Shown: positions 43,105 through 52,724 of the stretch, in pieces
How the letters are laid out: each line of letters begins with the position of its first letter
Position numbering within the stretch: position 1 is the first letter of the stretch
Origin: an alpha proteobacterium AAP38
Lineage (GTDB): Bacteria > Pseudomonadota > Alphaproteobacteria > Azospirillales > Azospirillaceae
Direction of reading: 5' to 3'
Length of the DNA stretch: 64,000 nt
Assembly (NCBI GenBank): GCA_001296005.1
Contig: LJHR01000005.1
Coordinates: forward strand, 62,001 to 126,000
Program-made: the position numbers and the translations under genes
Notes under the pieces: model-generated
The model's database searches: none
What the model was told of the DNA's origin: nothing
Seen by the model: only the letters and a program-made list of their open reading frames with translations

Positions 43105-44022
43105 GTGACTGCCGATGCTGTTGACCGCCGCCATCTGCTGGTCGGCATGGCCGCTGCGGGATTATCCGTTACAGGCCACGCTGTGCGGGCGGCGGAGACG
43201 GGACAGGCCCCGGTTTCGGCACCTGCCGGGGTGCAGCAGGACATGGCCACCTGCCGTTTCGGCGTGATCCATTACCATTTCGTCAAACCGGCAAAGCCGA
43301 CGGGCAAGCTGCCGGTCCTGTGCTTTCACGCCTCCCCCGGATCGGGCCTGGGTTTCACCCGGTTCCTGCCGTTTTTGGGCACCGACCGAATGGTGATTGC
43401 CGCTGACAATCCGGGTTACGGCCTGTCGGACCGTCCGCACCAGCCATCCACCATCGCCGATTTCGCCGGTGCCATGGGCGATCTGATGGATGCGCTTAAC
43501 CTCAAACAAGTCGATCTTGTCGGCAGCCATACCGGCTCCGCCACGGCGGTGGAACTGACGCGGCAGCGACCGGGTGCTGTGCGGCGTCTGGTCCTGCATT
43601 CGGCCCCGCTATTCACACCCCAGGAAATTGCCGATTACAAGGTCCGCCTGGCCGGCAGCCATCCCGAAAGCCTGGATCAGGCTGCGGCCCAACTGCCCGA
43701 CCTCTGGTCGAAATTCGCCCGTATGCGCAATGAGTTGGGTGACGATCTGGCCTGGAAGGTGTTCTGGGAAATGAACCGCGACCCGCTGCATCGCGGGTGG
43801 GGTCATGATGCGGCTTTCGCCTATGATTATGCCAGCGGATTGAAACAGGTGCGGCAGCCCACCTTGATCCTGAACCCGCAGGAAAGCATGTCACCGGTCA
43901 CGGCGCGGGCGCGTGGCATGGCCCCCAATATCCAGGTCATGGACCTGCCCTGGACCGGTGGTCTGTTCAGCCTCCATGCCCAGGATGTGGCCCCCCTGGT
44001 CCGCGCTCATCTGGACGCCTGA
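43105..44022 (+). CDS. alpha/beta hydrolase-fold protein with His at the nucleophile elbow
   Basis: 305 residues from GTG 43105 (GGAG 7 nt upstream). The N-terminus has a twin-arginine-like signal (DRRHLLVGMAAAGLSVTGHA). The fold is clear: oxyanion region FHASPGSGLGF, NPGYGLSD, elbow LVGSHTGSATAVEL and a late His (~291) in SLHAQDV. In the elbow the nucleophile position is His142 (GSHTG instead of GxSxG), so classical esterase chemistry is unlikely unless Ser141 or Ser145 substitutes. The 42836-43104 gap before it has no visible gene. Confidence 0.78.
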   Translation: MTADAVDRRHLLVGMAAAGLSVTGHAVRAAETGQAPVSAPAGVQQDMATCRFGVIHYHFVKPAKPTGKLPVLCFHASPGSGLGFTRFLPFLGTDRMVIAADNPGYGLSDRPHQPSTIADFAGAMGDLMDALNLKQVDLVGSHTGSATAVELTRQRPGAVRRLVLHSAPLFTPQEIADYKVRLAGSHPESLDQAAAQLPDLWSKFARMRNELGDDLAWKVFWEMNRDPLHRGWGHDAAFAYDYASGLKQVRQPTLILNPQESMSPVTARARGMAPNIQVMDLPWTGGLFSLHAQDVAPLVRAHLDA

Positions 44023-44034
44023 CCAGGGCCGGGA

Positions 44035-44691
44035 TCAGGCATTGGCGGCGCGGCGGCGCATGAAATCATCCAGGGCGCCGTTCATTTCCCTCAGAAGGGC
44101 CGCCACCATCGGATCATTCTGTGCATGGCGCCAGACTGCCCCCATGCGCGGATGGTCGGCAAACATGTCGATCCCGCCAAAGGCCGGCAGAAACTTTTCC
44201 AGGAAGAAGCAGGCCGGCACCATGGCGCAGTCGGCCAGGGTGAAATGGTCGCCCATGCACCACGGACCGTCGATGAAGGTTTCCAGCCCGTCACGACCGC
44301 GTTTCAATTCGGCCAGCTTTTCCCCCACCAGACGCGCATCGCGGGTGGCAGGGTTCATCTGACCCAGCAGGCCCAGAAGGGCGGGCAGGATATAAAGATC
44401 GGCGGCCCGGCTGATGATACGGGCGCGGGCGCGTTCCAGATCGCTGCCGGGCAGGATGGGCTTGTCCGGGAAGCGTTCGTCCAGGAATTCGCAGATCACC
44501 TCGGACTCGATGATGGTGGTCCCGCCCGCATCCAGGGCCGGCATCTTGCCATAGGGATTGATGGCCAGATATTCGGCCGATTTCAGCCCGCCGCCCGGCG
44601 GCGGCACCACCGGGATGTCCAGCCCCTTGTACCGGATCGCCAGCAGGACCCGGGTGACATAGGGGCTGAGCACGACACCATAAAGCTTCAT
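44035..44691 (-). CDS. glutathione S-transferase family protein
   Basis: 218 residues from ATG 44691, where the thioredoxin-like GST N-domain starts (MKLYGVVLSPYVTRVLLAI; Ser of LSPY is the likely thiol-activating residue). INPYGKMPALDAGGTTIIESEVICEFLDE supplies the glutathione-binding Pro and ES. The C-terminal helical domain has DGPWCMGDHFTLADCAMVP. Substrate unknown. Convergent with the alpha/beta hydrolase gene. Confidence 0.87.
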   Translation of the reverse strand: MKLYGVVLSPYVTRVLLAIRYKGLDIPVVPPPGGGLKSAEYLAINPYGKMPALDAGGTTIIESEVICEFLDERFPDKPILPGSDLERARARIISRAADLYILPALLGLLGQMNPATRDARLVGEKLAELKRGRDGLETFIDGPWCMGDHFTLADCAMVPACFFLEKFLPAFGGIDMFADHPRMGAVWRHAQNDPMVAALLREMNGALDDFMRRRAANA

Positions 44692-44866
44692 CTTCTCAAT
44701 CTCCGGTCGGTCGCCCGTACAGCCATCCATCCCCTACATAGCGCGATGCGGCACGGGGGGGTAGGGGGCAATGGGGGGCGCATGGCCGGATCAAGCGCGC
44801 CCACAGACTTGACCGTGCAACGGCTTATCGCCATCAAGGGATGGAAATGATGCAGAGATATACTCA

Positions 44867-45439
44867 ATGCGCTTTGCCGCTGCTCTTCTCTTAACAATGA
44901 TTCTGTTGCCCGGTCTGGGCCAGGCCGCGTCGGTTCCGCCCGGCCTTTCTGCCGGCATCGCGGGTCCGGTTCTCACCTATGTGCATCTGTTCGGCCTTCT
45001 GGGTTTGGGCCTGTGGCTGGATATGCAGGGACGGGGAACGCCTGGGGCGGGGGCGGGATTGGCGCTGGCCGCCGGGATCATTGCCGGTCTGTTGACGCGG
45101 GCAGGCTTGCACCTGCCCTTCGCCGGTCTGGCGCTGGAGGCGTCGCTGATCGTGCTGGGCGGGTTGCTGGCAGCGACCTTCACCCTGCCGGCGGTGGTCG
45201 GTCTGGTGATGGCGGCGGCGGTGGGTGCCCTGCATGGGATCAGCCTGTCGCAATGGGGCGGACCCGTTACGGGAAACGTCCTGTTCTGGCCCGGCATGTT
45301 GATGGGCTGCGTTCTGGTCCTGTCTTCGGGTGTGGGCCTGTCGGCCACCTTGTACCAGATCGGTGGGGGCAAGGCGTCGCGGGTGGCGGGGGGCGGCATC
45401 GCCTTGCTGGGCCTTTTGATGCTGTTGAATGTTTTGTGA
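44867..45439 (+). CDS. HupE/UreJ-like membrane protein
   Basis: 190 residues, signal-like first helix (ends GQAASVPPG) followed by about six hydrophobic segments rich in Gly/Ala/Leu. The overall pattern and the late LHG and GxxL helices resemble HupE/UreJ proteins, which move Ni2+ or Co2+, but the diagnostic HPxxGxDH motif is not present, so metal transport is unproven. No hydrogenase or urease gene is nearby. Confidence 0.5.
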   Translation: MRFAAALLLTMILLPGLGQAASVPPGLSAGIAGPVLTYVHLFGLLGLGLWLDMQGRGTPGAGAGLALAAGIIAGLLTRAGLHLPFAGLALEASLIVLGGLLAATFTLPAVVGLVMAAAVGALHGISLSQWGGPVTGNVLFWPGMLMGCVLVLSSGVGLSATLYQIGGGKASRVAGGGIALLGLLMLLNVL

Positions 45440-45579
45440 CAAAAACCGTTGGATATCGGTCACAGCACCCCGACTTTTGTCGCTGCTTATACCATTTCGT
45501 CCCCGTTCCGGTTGCGAACGTTGTTCGGCAGGCGCACGATGGTAGGGTCGTAAGCCACAAGGGAAAGGGCGCTTAGGCC

Positions 45580-46689
45580 ATGCCCAATCCAGCCGAACCC
45601 CCGCAAACCGTCCCGCCCGACGTTGATACCAATCCTGGTTTCCTGCGACGACGCAACCTGTTGGCCGGTGGCTTGGGCTTGGCGGCGGTATCCTGCCTGC
45701 CGGGTCTGGCCCGCGCCGCATCGGAACAGGTGCGGTTTTTCCAGATCGGCACCGGCACCACCGGCGGCACCTATTTCCTGATCGGCGGCCTGCTGGCCAA
45801 TGCCGTGTCAAACCCGCCCGGTTCGCGCCCCTGTGAGCGGGGTGGGGCCTGTGGTGTGCCGGGCCTGATCGTGGTGGCACAGGCGACATCGGGCGCGGTG
45901 GATAATATCGGTCTGATGCGTTCCCGCCGTCTGGAATCGGCACTGGTCCAGGCCGACATTGCGCATCTGGCCATGACCGGACAGGACCCGTTCCAGAAAA
46001 CAGCCTATCCCGACCTGCGCGCCATCGCCAATCTTTACACCGAAACCATCCATCTGGTGACGCGTGCCGGCAGTGGGATCAAGAATCCCTCGGACCTAAA
46101 GGGCAAGCGGGTGGCATTGGGGGAACAAGGGTCAGGCACGCTGGTGACGGCCCGCGCCTTGCTGTCCACCTATGGTCTGTCGGAAAAGACGGTGAAACCC
46201 TTCTATCTCAGCCCCGCCGCCGGTGGTGACCGGCTGGAGGCGGGGGAGCTGGACGCCTTCCTGATCGTCGGCGGCTATCCGTTGCCGGCGGTTGCCGATC
46301 TGGCGCGGCGCCTGCCCATCGCCCTCGTGCCCTTCGATGATGCCCGCGCGGCGCAGTTGATGAAGCGGATGCCGCATTTCACGGAAACCCGCATTGATGC
46401 CGATACCTATGACGGCGTACCCGCGACGCGCACGCTGGGCGTCGGGGGTGTCTGGGTGGTGCGCGGCGATCTGAAGCCGGAACTGGTGCATGACATCACG
46501 GCGGCGCTGTGGAATGAACAGACACGGTCGATGCTGGATAATGGGCACCCGCGCGGGAAGTCCATCCAACTGGCCACGGCCCTGTCGGCATTGCCCATTC
46601 CGCTGCATCCCGGTGCCGAACGGTTTTATCGGGCCAAGGGCATGATCAAGGGCGATGAACCCGCGCCCAAGATGCCGGCCACGCATTGA
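45580..46689 (+). CDS. TAXI-family solute-binding protein, Tat-exported
   Basis: 369 residues with an unusually long 25-residue N-region before RRRNLLAGGLGLAAVSCLPGLARA, a twin-arginine signal. The mature part is a TAXI (TRAP-associated) binding protein: FFQIGTGTTGGTYFLIGGLLANAVS at its start, LIVVAQATSGAVDNI, DLKGKRVALGEQGSGT and PFYLSPAAGGDRLEAGELDAFLIVGG. TRAP permeases of this class import carboxylates such as glutamate or ketoglutarate. No DctM-like permease gene lies next to it, so it is an orphan here. Confidence 0.85.
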   Translation: MPNPAEPPQTVPPDVDTNPGFLRRRNLLAGGLGLAAVSCLPGLARAASEQVRFFQIGTGTTGGTYFLIGGLLANAVSNPPGSRPCERGGACGVPGLIVVAQATSGAVDNIGLMRSRRLESALVQADIAHLAMTGQDPFQKTAYPDLRAIANLYTETIHLVTRAGSGIKNPSDLKGKRVALGEQGSGTLVTARALLSTYGLSEKTVKPFYLSPAAGGDRLEAGELDAFLIVGGYPLPAVADLARRLPIALVPFDDARAAQLMKRMPHFTETRIDADTYDGVPATRTLGVGGVWVVRGDLKPELVHDITAALWNEQTRSMLDNGHPRGKSIQLATALSALPIPLHPGAERFYRAKGMIKGDEPAPKMPATH

Positions 46690-46803
46690 GTGTCCGCGCG
46701 TCGTAAATTGTCCCGTCTGTCCATAGTTCGCTTTCCTGGGTTGACCGGAGGAAACATACAAAGATAACCTTCGTCCGGTTGGGTGCGGCGGGACAGGTGG
46801 CAC

Positions 46804-48741
46804 ATGGGACGGGTGATGGCAGGATGGCGGTGGCCGGCAGCCTTGTCCGGTACCTTGCTGGGCCGTTTTGTCGTGCGGCTGGCCGGATGGTCCATGCTGA
46901 TCGTGCTGGCCCTGACGGCAATCGGCTATTCAACCATTTACGACCGGGAAGAGCGGGAGGCGCTGGACAGCCTGAAGGCGCATCTGCTGGAACGCGGGCG
47001 CACGGAAAGCGCCATTTTTCAGCTTGCCGCCTCCAATATGGAGCTGTTCCGCGAGCGTTTCCTGGCGCTCTACGCCGATCCTGCGATTCTGGCCGACCCG
47101 AACTTTGATACCTTCTTTGAACGCGGGGCCGATGGCGCCACGCGTCTGCGTCAGCAATATTTCGACGGTATGGTGGGCCCCGATGGTATCCGCCGGGCCG
47201 GCATGTCGGGTTTCATTGGTGGCAATCAGAAGGTTATTTCCGACGAACTGAAGCGCCGTCTTATGCTGTCCTATCATCTTTTGGCGGATTATGGGGCGGC
47301 GTGGCAGAACCGCTTCATCAACACGACGATCAGTACGCCGGAAAACGCCATGATCATGTTCTGGCCCGCCTTTGCCTGGGGGCGGGAGGTAGAGGCTGAT
47401 CTGGATATGACGGCCTTTTCCGTCGTGCGCTCCACCATGTTCGCGGAGAATCCAGACCGCCACGCGGTCTGGACACCGCTTTACCATGATCATACGGCCA
47501 AGGCCTGGATGGTCACCTATCAGCTGCCGGTCGATTATCAGGGCAAGCATCTGATCAATGCCGGTCATGATGTGCTGGTCAATGACCTGATGGACCGGCT
47601 GATCACGGACCATCTGCCCGGATCGTACAATTTCGTCATGGCGGCGGACGGTCATCTGGTGGCGCATCCGCTGTGGATGGATCGGCTGCGCAAGGAATTG
47701 GCCACCATCAATCTGCAAAAGCTGGGCGATGAGGGTCTGCTGCGTACCCATGCCCTGATCCGTGATAGTGTAGAGCGGCGTAAAAGCGATCCTAGCCCTG
47801 ATGAGAATGTCTGGATCGTCGATGATGTGGCCGACGATGCCTATCTGGCCGTCACGCGCCTGGATGGTCCCGACTGGTGGTTCGTAGCCCGTTATCCCAA
47901 GGCGCTGGTGGCGGCCACCGCCCATCAAGCGGCCAGCGCCATCATGGCCATGGGCACCGCCTATTTCCTGGCCATGCTGGTGCTGGTTTTCGTCCTGTTG
48001 CGCCGGCAGGTGGCCGACCCGATCCTGCAATTGAAGAACGCCTCGGAAAAGGTGGCGGCGGGCAATTACGCCGCCGTCGCCGATGGCGAAACGCCGTTGC
48101 CGACGGCGACACAGGACGAGATAGGCCTTCTGGCCCGCTCGTTCCAGGACATGGCGGTGCGCGTGCGGGAGGCCAGTGACAGCCTGGCCGAACAGGTCGC
48201 GCTGCGGACCGAGGCGCTGGACGCCGCCAACAAGCAGTTGGAGGAATGGAGCCTGCACGACGCCTTGACAGGCGCCCATAACCGCCGCGCCTTCGATGCC
48301 GACCTGCGCAGCGTGTTTGATCTGGCACAGCGTCAGGGCAAGGCCAGTTTCGCGCTGCTTATGGCCGATATCGACCATTTCCAGGCCTATAACAGCGCCT
48401 ATGGCGAGGCGGCGGGCGACCAGATCCTGCGCACCCTTTTCCGCGTGCTGGCCCGGCAGGTGGGGCAGGGTGACCGGGTCTATCGCCATGGCGGCGCGCG
48501 GGCAGCCATCATCTTGACCGAGAATGACCCCGTGGCGCTGGAGGCACGGGTACGGGCGATGCTGGACGATGTGGCGGCCCTGGCCCTTCCGCATCAGAAA
48601 AGCCCGCATGGCATCGTGACCCTTTCGGCGGGATTGGCCCGTTTTAAGCCGGATATGACAGGTCCCGCCGATATGGCGCGGCTGGCCGATGACCGCCTGG
48701 CGGCCGCACGGGCCGGGGGGCATAACCGGCTGGTGGCGTGA
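46804..48741 (+). CDS. membrane sensor with degenerate GGDEF domain
   Basis: 645 residues from ATG 46804 (AGGTGG upstream; GTG 46783 possible). TM1 ~20-45, a large periplasmic Cache-like sensor to ~385, TM2 ~388-410, HAMP (~411-470), a coiled coil, and a C-terminal GGDEF fold with LHDALTGAHNRRAFD and MADIDHFQAYNSAYGEAAGDQIL. The signature reads GGARA at ~563-567 instead of GGDEF, removing catalytic acids, and the Lys and Asp of the usual HFKxxND are also changed. It is therefore probably not a diguanylate cyclase but a c-di-GMP/GTP sensor or scaffold. Confidence 0.85.
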   Translation: MGRVMAGWRWPAALSGTLLGRFVVRLAGWSMLIVLALTAIGYSTIYDREEREALDSLKAHLLERGRTESAIFQLAASNMELFRERFLALYADPAILADPNFDTFFERGADGATRLRQQYFDGMVGPDGIRRAGMSGFIGGNQKVISDELKRRLMLSYHLLADYGAAWQNRFINTTISTPENAMIMFWPAFAWGREVEADLDMTAFSVVRSTMFAENPDRHAVWTPLYHDHTAKAWMVTYQLPVDYQGKHLINAGHDVLVNDLMDRLITDHLPGSYNFVMAADGHLVAHPLWMDRLRKELATINLQKLGDEGLLRTHALIRDSVERRKSDPSPDENVWIVDDVADDAYLAVTRLDGPDWWFVARYPKALVAATAHQAASAIMAMGTAYFLAMLVLVFVLLRRQVADPILQLKNASEKVAAGNYAAVADGETPLPTATQDEIGLLARSFQDMAVRVREASDSLAEQVALRTEALDAANKQLEEWSLHDALTGAHNRRAFDADLRSVFDLAQRQGKASFALLMADIDHFQAYNSAYGEAAGDQILRTLFRVLARQVGQGDRVYRHGGARAAIILTENDPVALEARVRAMLDDVAALALPHQKSPHGIVTLSAGLARFKPDMTGPADMARLADDRLAAARAGGHNRLVA

Positions 48742-48811
48742 AGCCCTTCCATCCGCTCATCGAAGCCGCTTTAATGCCGCGCCTGATACTTCTTTGCGCG
48801 GGACCGCTGCC

Positions 48812-49771
48812 ATGAACCAACCCTTCTCCCTGATCCTGGACGGCGATCCCGGCACCGATGATCTTCTGGCCTGGATGTGGGTGTTGGCACAGCCGCAGCG
48901 GGCGCGGGTGCTTGGCATCAGCGCCGTGAACGGCAATGTCACGCTGGACCGGACGACGGCCAACGCCCTGTCCTTTCTGGACCATGTCGGCGCGCCCGAT
49001 ATCCCCGTGCATGCCGGTGCCAAGGCACCGTTGGGCAAGGATGAACCGCCGCCAGGCGACGGGGCCTTTGCCGAATCCGGCCTGGGCGATCTGGTGCTGG
49101 CCCCGTCCGCACGACAGGCCGCGTCGCATGATGCAGTCGGCTGGATGGCGCAGACCCTGCGGTCCATGCCGGTGCGGACCGTGACGATCCTGGCGACGGG
49201 CCCGCTGACCAATCTGGCGCTGCTGCGCGCAACGGCACCCGATGCCTATGCCCGTATCGGGCGGATCGTCGCCATGGGTGGATCATTCGGGCCGCTGCCG
49301 CCGAATTTCGTGCGCCGGGGCAATGTCACCCCCTTTGCGGAGTTCAATTTCTGGATGGATGCGGCGGCGGCGCAGTCGGTCTTGAATGGCGGGGTGCCGG
49401 TGCTATTGGCCCCGGCGGATGTCACGCACCAGCTGATCTCCACGCCCGCCCGGCTGGCCGCCGCCCGCGCGCTACCCAAATTCGGGGAGGAGGTGGCGCG
49501 CATGCTGCACGCGCCCTATCACCTGGATAAGCCGAAATTCCATACCGAGGGGGCGTTCCTGCATGATCCCACGGCGGTGGCCGGCCTGTTCCATCCTGAC
49601 CTGTTCGAAACGGTCCGCGCCCAGACGCATATCGTGACGGAAGGGACGGGGATCGGCGCCGGCCTTCTGCTGCCCGACGGGGCCGGGAATGTGGAGGTGA
49701 TGGTGCGGGTGAAGGACACCGACGCCTATTACGCACGCCTGTTCACCGAACTGGCCGCGCATTACCGGTAA
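48812..49771 (+). CDS. inosine-uridine preferring nucleoside hydrolase
   Basis: 319 residues from ATG 48812; upstream in-frame codons overlap the sensor gene and are not homologous. The Ca2+-binding cluster DGDPGTDDLLAW at residue ~10, ILATGPLTNLAL, GRIVAMGGSFG and FAEFNFWMDAAAA mark the family. It cleaves the N-glycosidic bond of nucleosides, releasing base and ribose. The next gene, on the other strand, is an EamA transporter with no obvious link. Confidence 0.9.
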   Translation: MNQPFSLILDGDPGTDDLLAWMWVLAQPQRARVLGISAVNGNVTLDRTTANALSFLDHVGAPDIPVHAGAKAPLGKDEPPPGDGAFAESGLGDLVLAPSARQAASHDAVGWMAQTLRSMPVRTVTILATGPLTNLALLRATAPDAYARIGRIVAMGGSFGPLPPNFVRRGNVTPFAEFNFWMDAAAAQSVLNGGVPVLLAPADVTHQLISTPARLAAARALPKFGEEVARMLHAPYHLDKPKFHTEGAFLHDPTAVAGLFHPDLFETVRAQTHIVTEGTGIGAGLLLPDGAGNVEVMVRVKDTDAYYARLFTELAAHYR

Positions 49772-49775
49772 GGCA

Positions 49776-50621
49776 TCAGGCCAGCCGCAGCGTCGCGATC
49801 CCTGCCAGAACCAGAAGGGCCGCACCGGTGCGCCAGCGGCCCACCGGTTCCTTCAACCACAACCGCGCAATCAACAGGGCGAAAATGACGCTGGTTTCGC
49901 GCAAGGCGGCGACTAGGGCGATGGGGGCATGGGTCATGGCCCAGATGGCGATGCCATAGCCGGACATGGCCATGATCCCGCCCACCAGATCGCGCCGCCA
50001 GCCGGCCTTCGTCGCCTGCCAGAGCCCCGCACGGCCCCGCCTTGCCCAGGCCAGGGCCACCATGGGCGGGGCATTCAGAATGAACAGCCAGACCGTATAG
50101 GCTACAGCATGGCCGCCGGCACGCGCCCCCAGACCATCCACGGTCGTATAGCCCGCGATGAAGCAGGCGGTGGCCAGCGCCATCAGCACGGGTCGCGGAT
50201 CGGCACGCAAGGCCGCTCCGCCGCGCAGGGCAAGGGTAGCGATGCCGCCGGCGATCAGGGCGATGGCCAGCCCTTCCATCGGCTTCAACGGGTCGGTGCC
50301 CAGTATCAGCCCGACCAGCGCCACCAGGGGCGGGGCCGCCCCACGCGCCACGGGATAGACCTGTGACAGGTCACCCAGCCGATAGGTGCGGACAAGGAAC
50401 AGCTGATATCCCGTGTGGAAGGCCAGCGACGCTGCCAGATAGGGCCAAGCCGCCACCGGCAGGGCCGGCACGAAGGGCAGCAGGGCGATACCGGCCACAG
50501 CGCACCAGACATTCAGCATGGTGATCCCCACCAGCCGGTCGCCCCCGCCCTTCAGCAGACTGTTCCATCCCGCATGCATCAGGGCCGCGCACAGGACCAG
50601 CGGCACCACCCAATCCGTCAT
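49776..50621 (-). CDS. EamA/DMT family transporter
   Basis: 281 residues from the second of two adjacent ATGs (50621), because GGGGGA directly abuts the first. Ten hydrophobic helices in two five-helix halves; HAGWNSLLKGG in the first helix and GDLSQVYPVARGAAPPLVAL plus ALRETSVIFALLIARLWLKEP in the EamA repeats are typical. Such proteins export metabolites or amino acids. Substrate unknown. Confidence 0.85.
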   Translation of the reverse strand: MTDWVVPLVLCAALMHAGWNSLLKGGGDRLVGITMLNVWCAVAGIALLPFVPALPVAAWPYLAASLAFHTGYQLFLVRTYRLGDLSQVYPVARGAAPPLVALVGLILGTDPLKPMEGLAIALIAGGIATLALRGGAALRADPRPVLMALATACFIAGYTTVDGLGARAGGHAVAYTVWLFILNAPPMVALAWARRGRAGLWQATKAGWRRDLVGGIMAMSGYGIAIWAMTHAPIALVAALRETSVIFALLIARLWLKEPVGRWRTGAALLVLAGIATLRLA

Positions 50622-50795
50622 CATTCCCCCAGCAACCGGCCGCAATGCCGGCGTCGCCAACCGGTTCGCCCCCGGAACGATACAAGCATTGGTGCCATGC
50701 GGCGCTTGACGAACATAATCGGCTGATCAGGCGAATTTCGCTGTTGCCAACCTCAAATCCCTTGGCTATAACCCCGCCCACTTCACCGCGACGGC

Positions 50796-50870
50796 GCCCC
50801 GATAGCTCAGCGGTAGAGCAACCGCTTCGTAAGCGGTAGGCCGTTGGTTCAAATCCGACTCGGGGCACCA
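50796..50870 (+). tRNA. tRNA-Thr (anticodon CGT)
   Basis: Cloverleaf with acceptor GCCCCGA/TCGGGGC, D arm GCTCAGCGGTAGAGC, anticodon stem ACCGC/GCGGT with loop TTCGTAA (anticodon CGT), T arm GTTGGTTCAAATCCGAC, discriminator A and encoded CCA. It reads ACG. Confidence 0.96.
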
Positions 50871-50913
50871 TCTCCTCCCAATCTTGATTGGGGGTGACAG
50901 ACCGGAAGCTGGT

Positions 50914-50994
50914 GACAACTTTCAAATCTTCTTGCGAAGAACTTGCTGGGCTTTTCAGCAAGCTGAAGGTTGTCCAGGGCGGTCCGGCTTTTTT
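50914..50994 (+). ncRNA. candidate structured RNA downstream of tRNA-Thr
   Basis: Outer 11-bp helix GACAACTTTCA/TGAAGGTTGTC (50914-50924 with 50964-50974, one G-U) encloses two hairpins, TCTTC-TTGC-GAAGA (50927-50940) and CTTGCTG-N7-CAGCAAG (50942-50962), making a three-way junction. A T6 tract follows at 50989-50994. A smaller hairpin CCCAATC/GATTGGG sits at 50877-50892. It could be a processed small RNA or an elaborate terminator of the tRNA transcript. The remaining gap to 51146 shows no gene. Confidence 0.5.
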
Positions 50995-51146
50995 GTTTTG
51001 GCCGCCCGCATCCGTCATCAAATCACGCTATGCTGCCTTCCCACCATGCTGCTTGCCAGAGCAACATGGTTAGCGGTAACAATACCCCGATCGGCCCCGG
51101 TTGACCCGGGGCCCCGGAGGAAACACCGACAAAGCGGGAGTGTTTG

Positions 51147-52721
51147 ATGTCTTTGCATGGCAATTTGCTGATCGGCCGCAGCCGCATCGCCACCGAGGCT
51201 GGGTTCAAGGCCGTCGATCCGGCTGCGGATGCGCAGATCGAACCGGCCTTTGCACAGGCCACGCCCGCCCATGTCGATCAGGCCTGCGCGCTGGCCTGGG
51301 CCGCCTTTGACGGGTTCCGGGAGGCGGCACCGCAGGATCGCGCGCGCCTGCTGGAAAAGATTGCTGAGAATATTATCGCCATTGGCGACGAATTGCTGGA
51401 CCGCGCCGGGGCCGAAACGGGCTTGCCGCGCGCCCGGCTGGAGGGGGAGCGGGGCCGCACCTGCAACCAGTTGCGCCTGTTCGCGTCGGTGCTGCGCAAT
51501 GGCGATTGGCTGGGCGCGCGGATCGATCCCGCCCTGCCGGACCGCAAGCCCCTGGCGCGTGCCGACCTGCGCCTGCGCAATATCCCGGTGGGGCCGGTGG
51601 CGGTGTTCGGCGCGTCCAACTTCCCGCTGGCCTTCTCTGTTGCCGGTGGCGACACGGCATCGGCGCTGGCCGCCGGCTGCCCGGTTGTGGTGAAGGTGCA
51701 TTCGGCCCATCCCGGCACGTCGGAGCTGGTGGGAGAGGCGATTGCCGCCGCCGTGGCCGAACTGGGCTTCCATGAAGGCGTCTTCTCCATGCTGTCGGGC
51801 ACACAGCGGGAGTTTGGCCAGGCCCTGGTCGCTGACTGGCGCATCAAGGCCGTGGGTTTCACCGGCTCTCGCGGTGGCGGTCAGGCCCTGATCCGCATCG
51901 CGCAGTCGCGGCCCGAACCCATCCCCGTCTATGCGGAGATGAGCAGCATCAACCCGGTGGTCCTGCTGCCCGCCGCCCTGTCGGCGCGGGCTGAGGCGCT
52001 GGGCACCGCGTTCGTCGGCTCGCTGACCATGGGGGCGGGGCAGTTCTGCACCAATCCCGGCCTGATCCTGGCCGTGGACGGCCCGGACCTGGAGCGGTTC
52101 ATCGCCGCCGCATCTGCCGCCCTGGTGAACGTGGCCCCCATCACCATGCTGACGCCCGGCATCTGCCAGGCCTACCGCACCGGCGTGGCCGCCCTGGCGG
52201 GGAATGAAAAGGTGACGACGGTGGCGCGCGTGGCTGAGGTCGGGGGCAACAAGGGGGCAGGTGCCCTGTTCGCCGTCACTGCCGCCGACTTCCTGTCCGA
52301 CCATGCGCTGGGGGCGGAAGTCTTCGGCTCCTCCTCCGTCATCATCCGCTGCCCGGACTTGGGCGTGCTGAAGGATGTGCTGGAGCATCTGGAGGGCCAG
52401 TTGACGGCCACGGTGCATCTGGATGAGGGCGACCATGGCGCAGCCGCCACCCTGCTGCCAACGCTGGAGCGCCGGGCGGGCCGCATCCTGGCCAATGGCT
52501 GGCCCACAGGCGTGGAGGTCTGCCACGCCATGGTACATGGCGGTCCGTTCCCGGCCACCAGCGACCCGCGCAGTACGTCGGTCGGATCGCTGGCCATCGA
52601 CCGCTTCCTGCGCCCCGTCTGCTATCAAGACATCCCCGATGCCCTGCTGCCGGCGGCGCTGAAGCGTGACAATCCGCTGGGCCTGAACCGCCGGGTGGAT
52701 GGGGTCGTACAGAAGGCCTGA
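51147..52721 (+). CDS. 2,5-dioxovalerate (alpha-ketoglutarate semialdehyde) dehydrogenase
   Basis: 524 residues from ATG 51147 (GGGAG 6 nt upstream). ALDH-superfamily motifs are [52 protein letters not shown] (general-base Glu) and [11 protein letters not shown] with the catalytic Cys (~residue 298). The pattern is that of the KGSADH group that ends nonphosphorylative arabinose/glucarate or hydroxyproline breakdown, yielding 2-ketoglutarate. No upstream pathway gene is next to it, so which route it serves is open. Confidence 0.85.
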   Translation: MSLHGNLLIGRSRIATEAGFKAVDPAADAQIEPAFAQATPAHVDQACALAWAAFDGFREAAPQDRARLLEKIAENIIAIGDELLDRAGAETGLPRARLEGERGRTCNQLRLFASVLRNGDWLGARIDPALPDRKPLARADLRLRNIPVGPVAVFGASNFPLAFSVAGGDTASALAAGCPVVVKVHSAHPGTSELVGEAIAAAVAELGFHEGVFSMLSGTQREFGQALVADWRIKAVGFTGSRGGGQALIRIAQSRPEPIPVYAEMSSINPVVLLPAALSARAEALGTAFVGSLTMGAGQFCTNPGLILAVDGPDLERFIAAASAALVNVAPITMLTPGICQAYRTGVAALAGNEKVTTVARVAEVGGNKGAGALFAVTAADFLSDHALGAEVFGSSSVIIRCPDLGVLKDVLEHLEGQLTATVHLDEGDHGAAATLLPTLERRAGRILANGWPTGVEVCHAMVHGGPFPATSDPRSTSVGSLAIDRFLRPVCYQDIPDALLPAALKRDNPLGLNRRVDGVVQKA

Positions 52722-52724
52722 CGG

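Noticed and set aside
50371-51021. 216-codon minus-strand frame spanning the tRNA-Thr gene
   Set aside because: It contains the well-known peptide shadow of an antisense tRNA (RVGFEPTAYRLRSGCSTAELSG) and overlaps the EamA gene out of frame.
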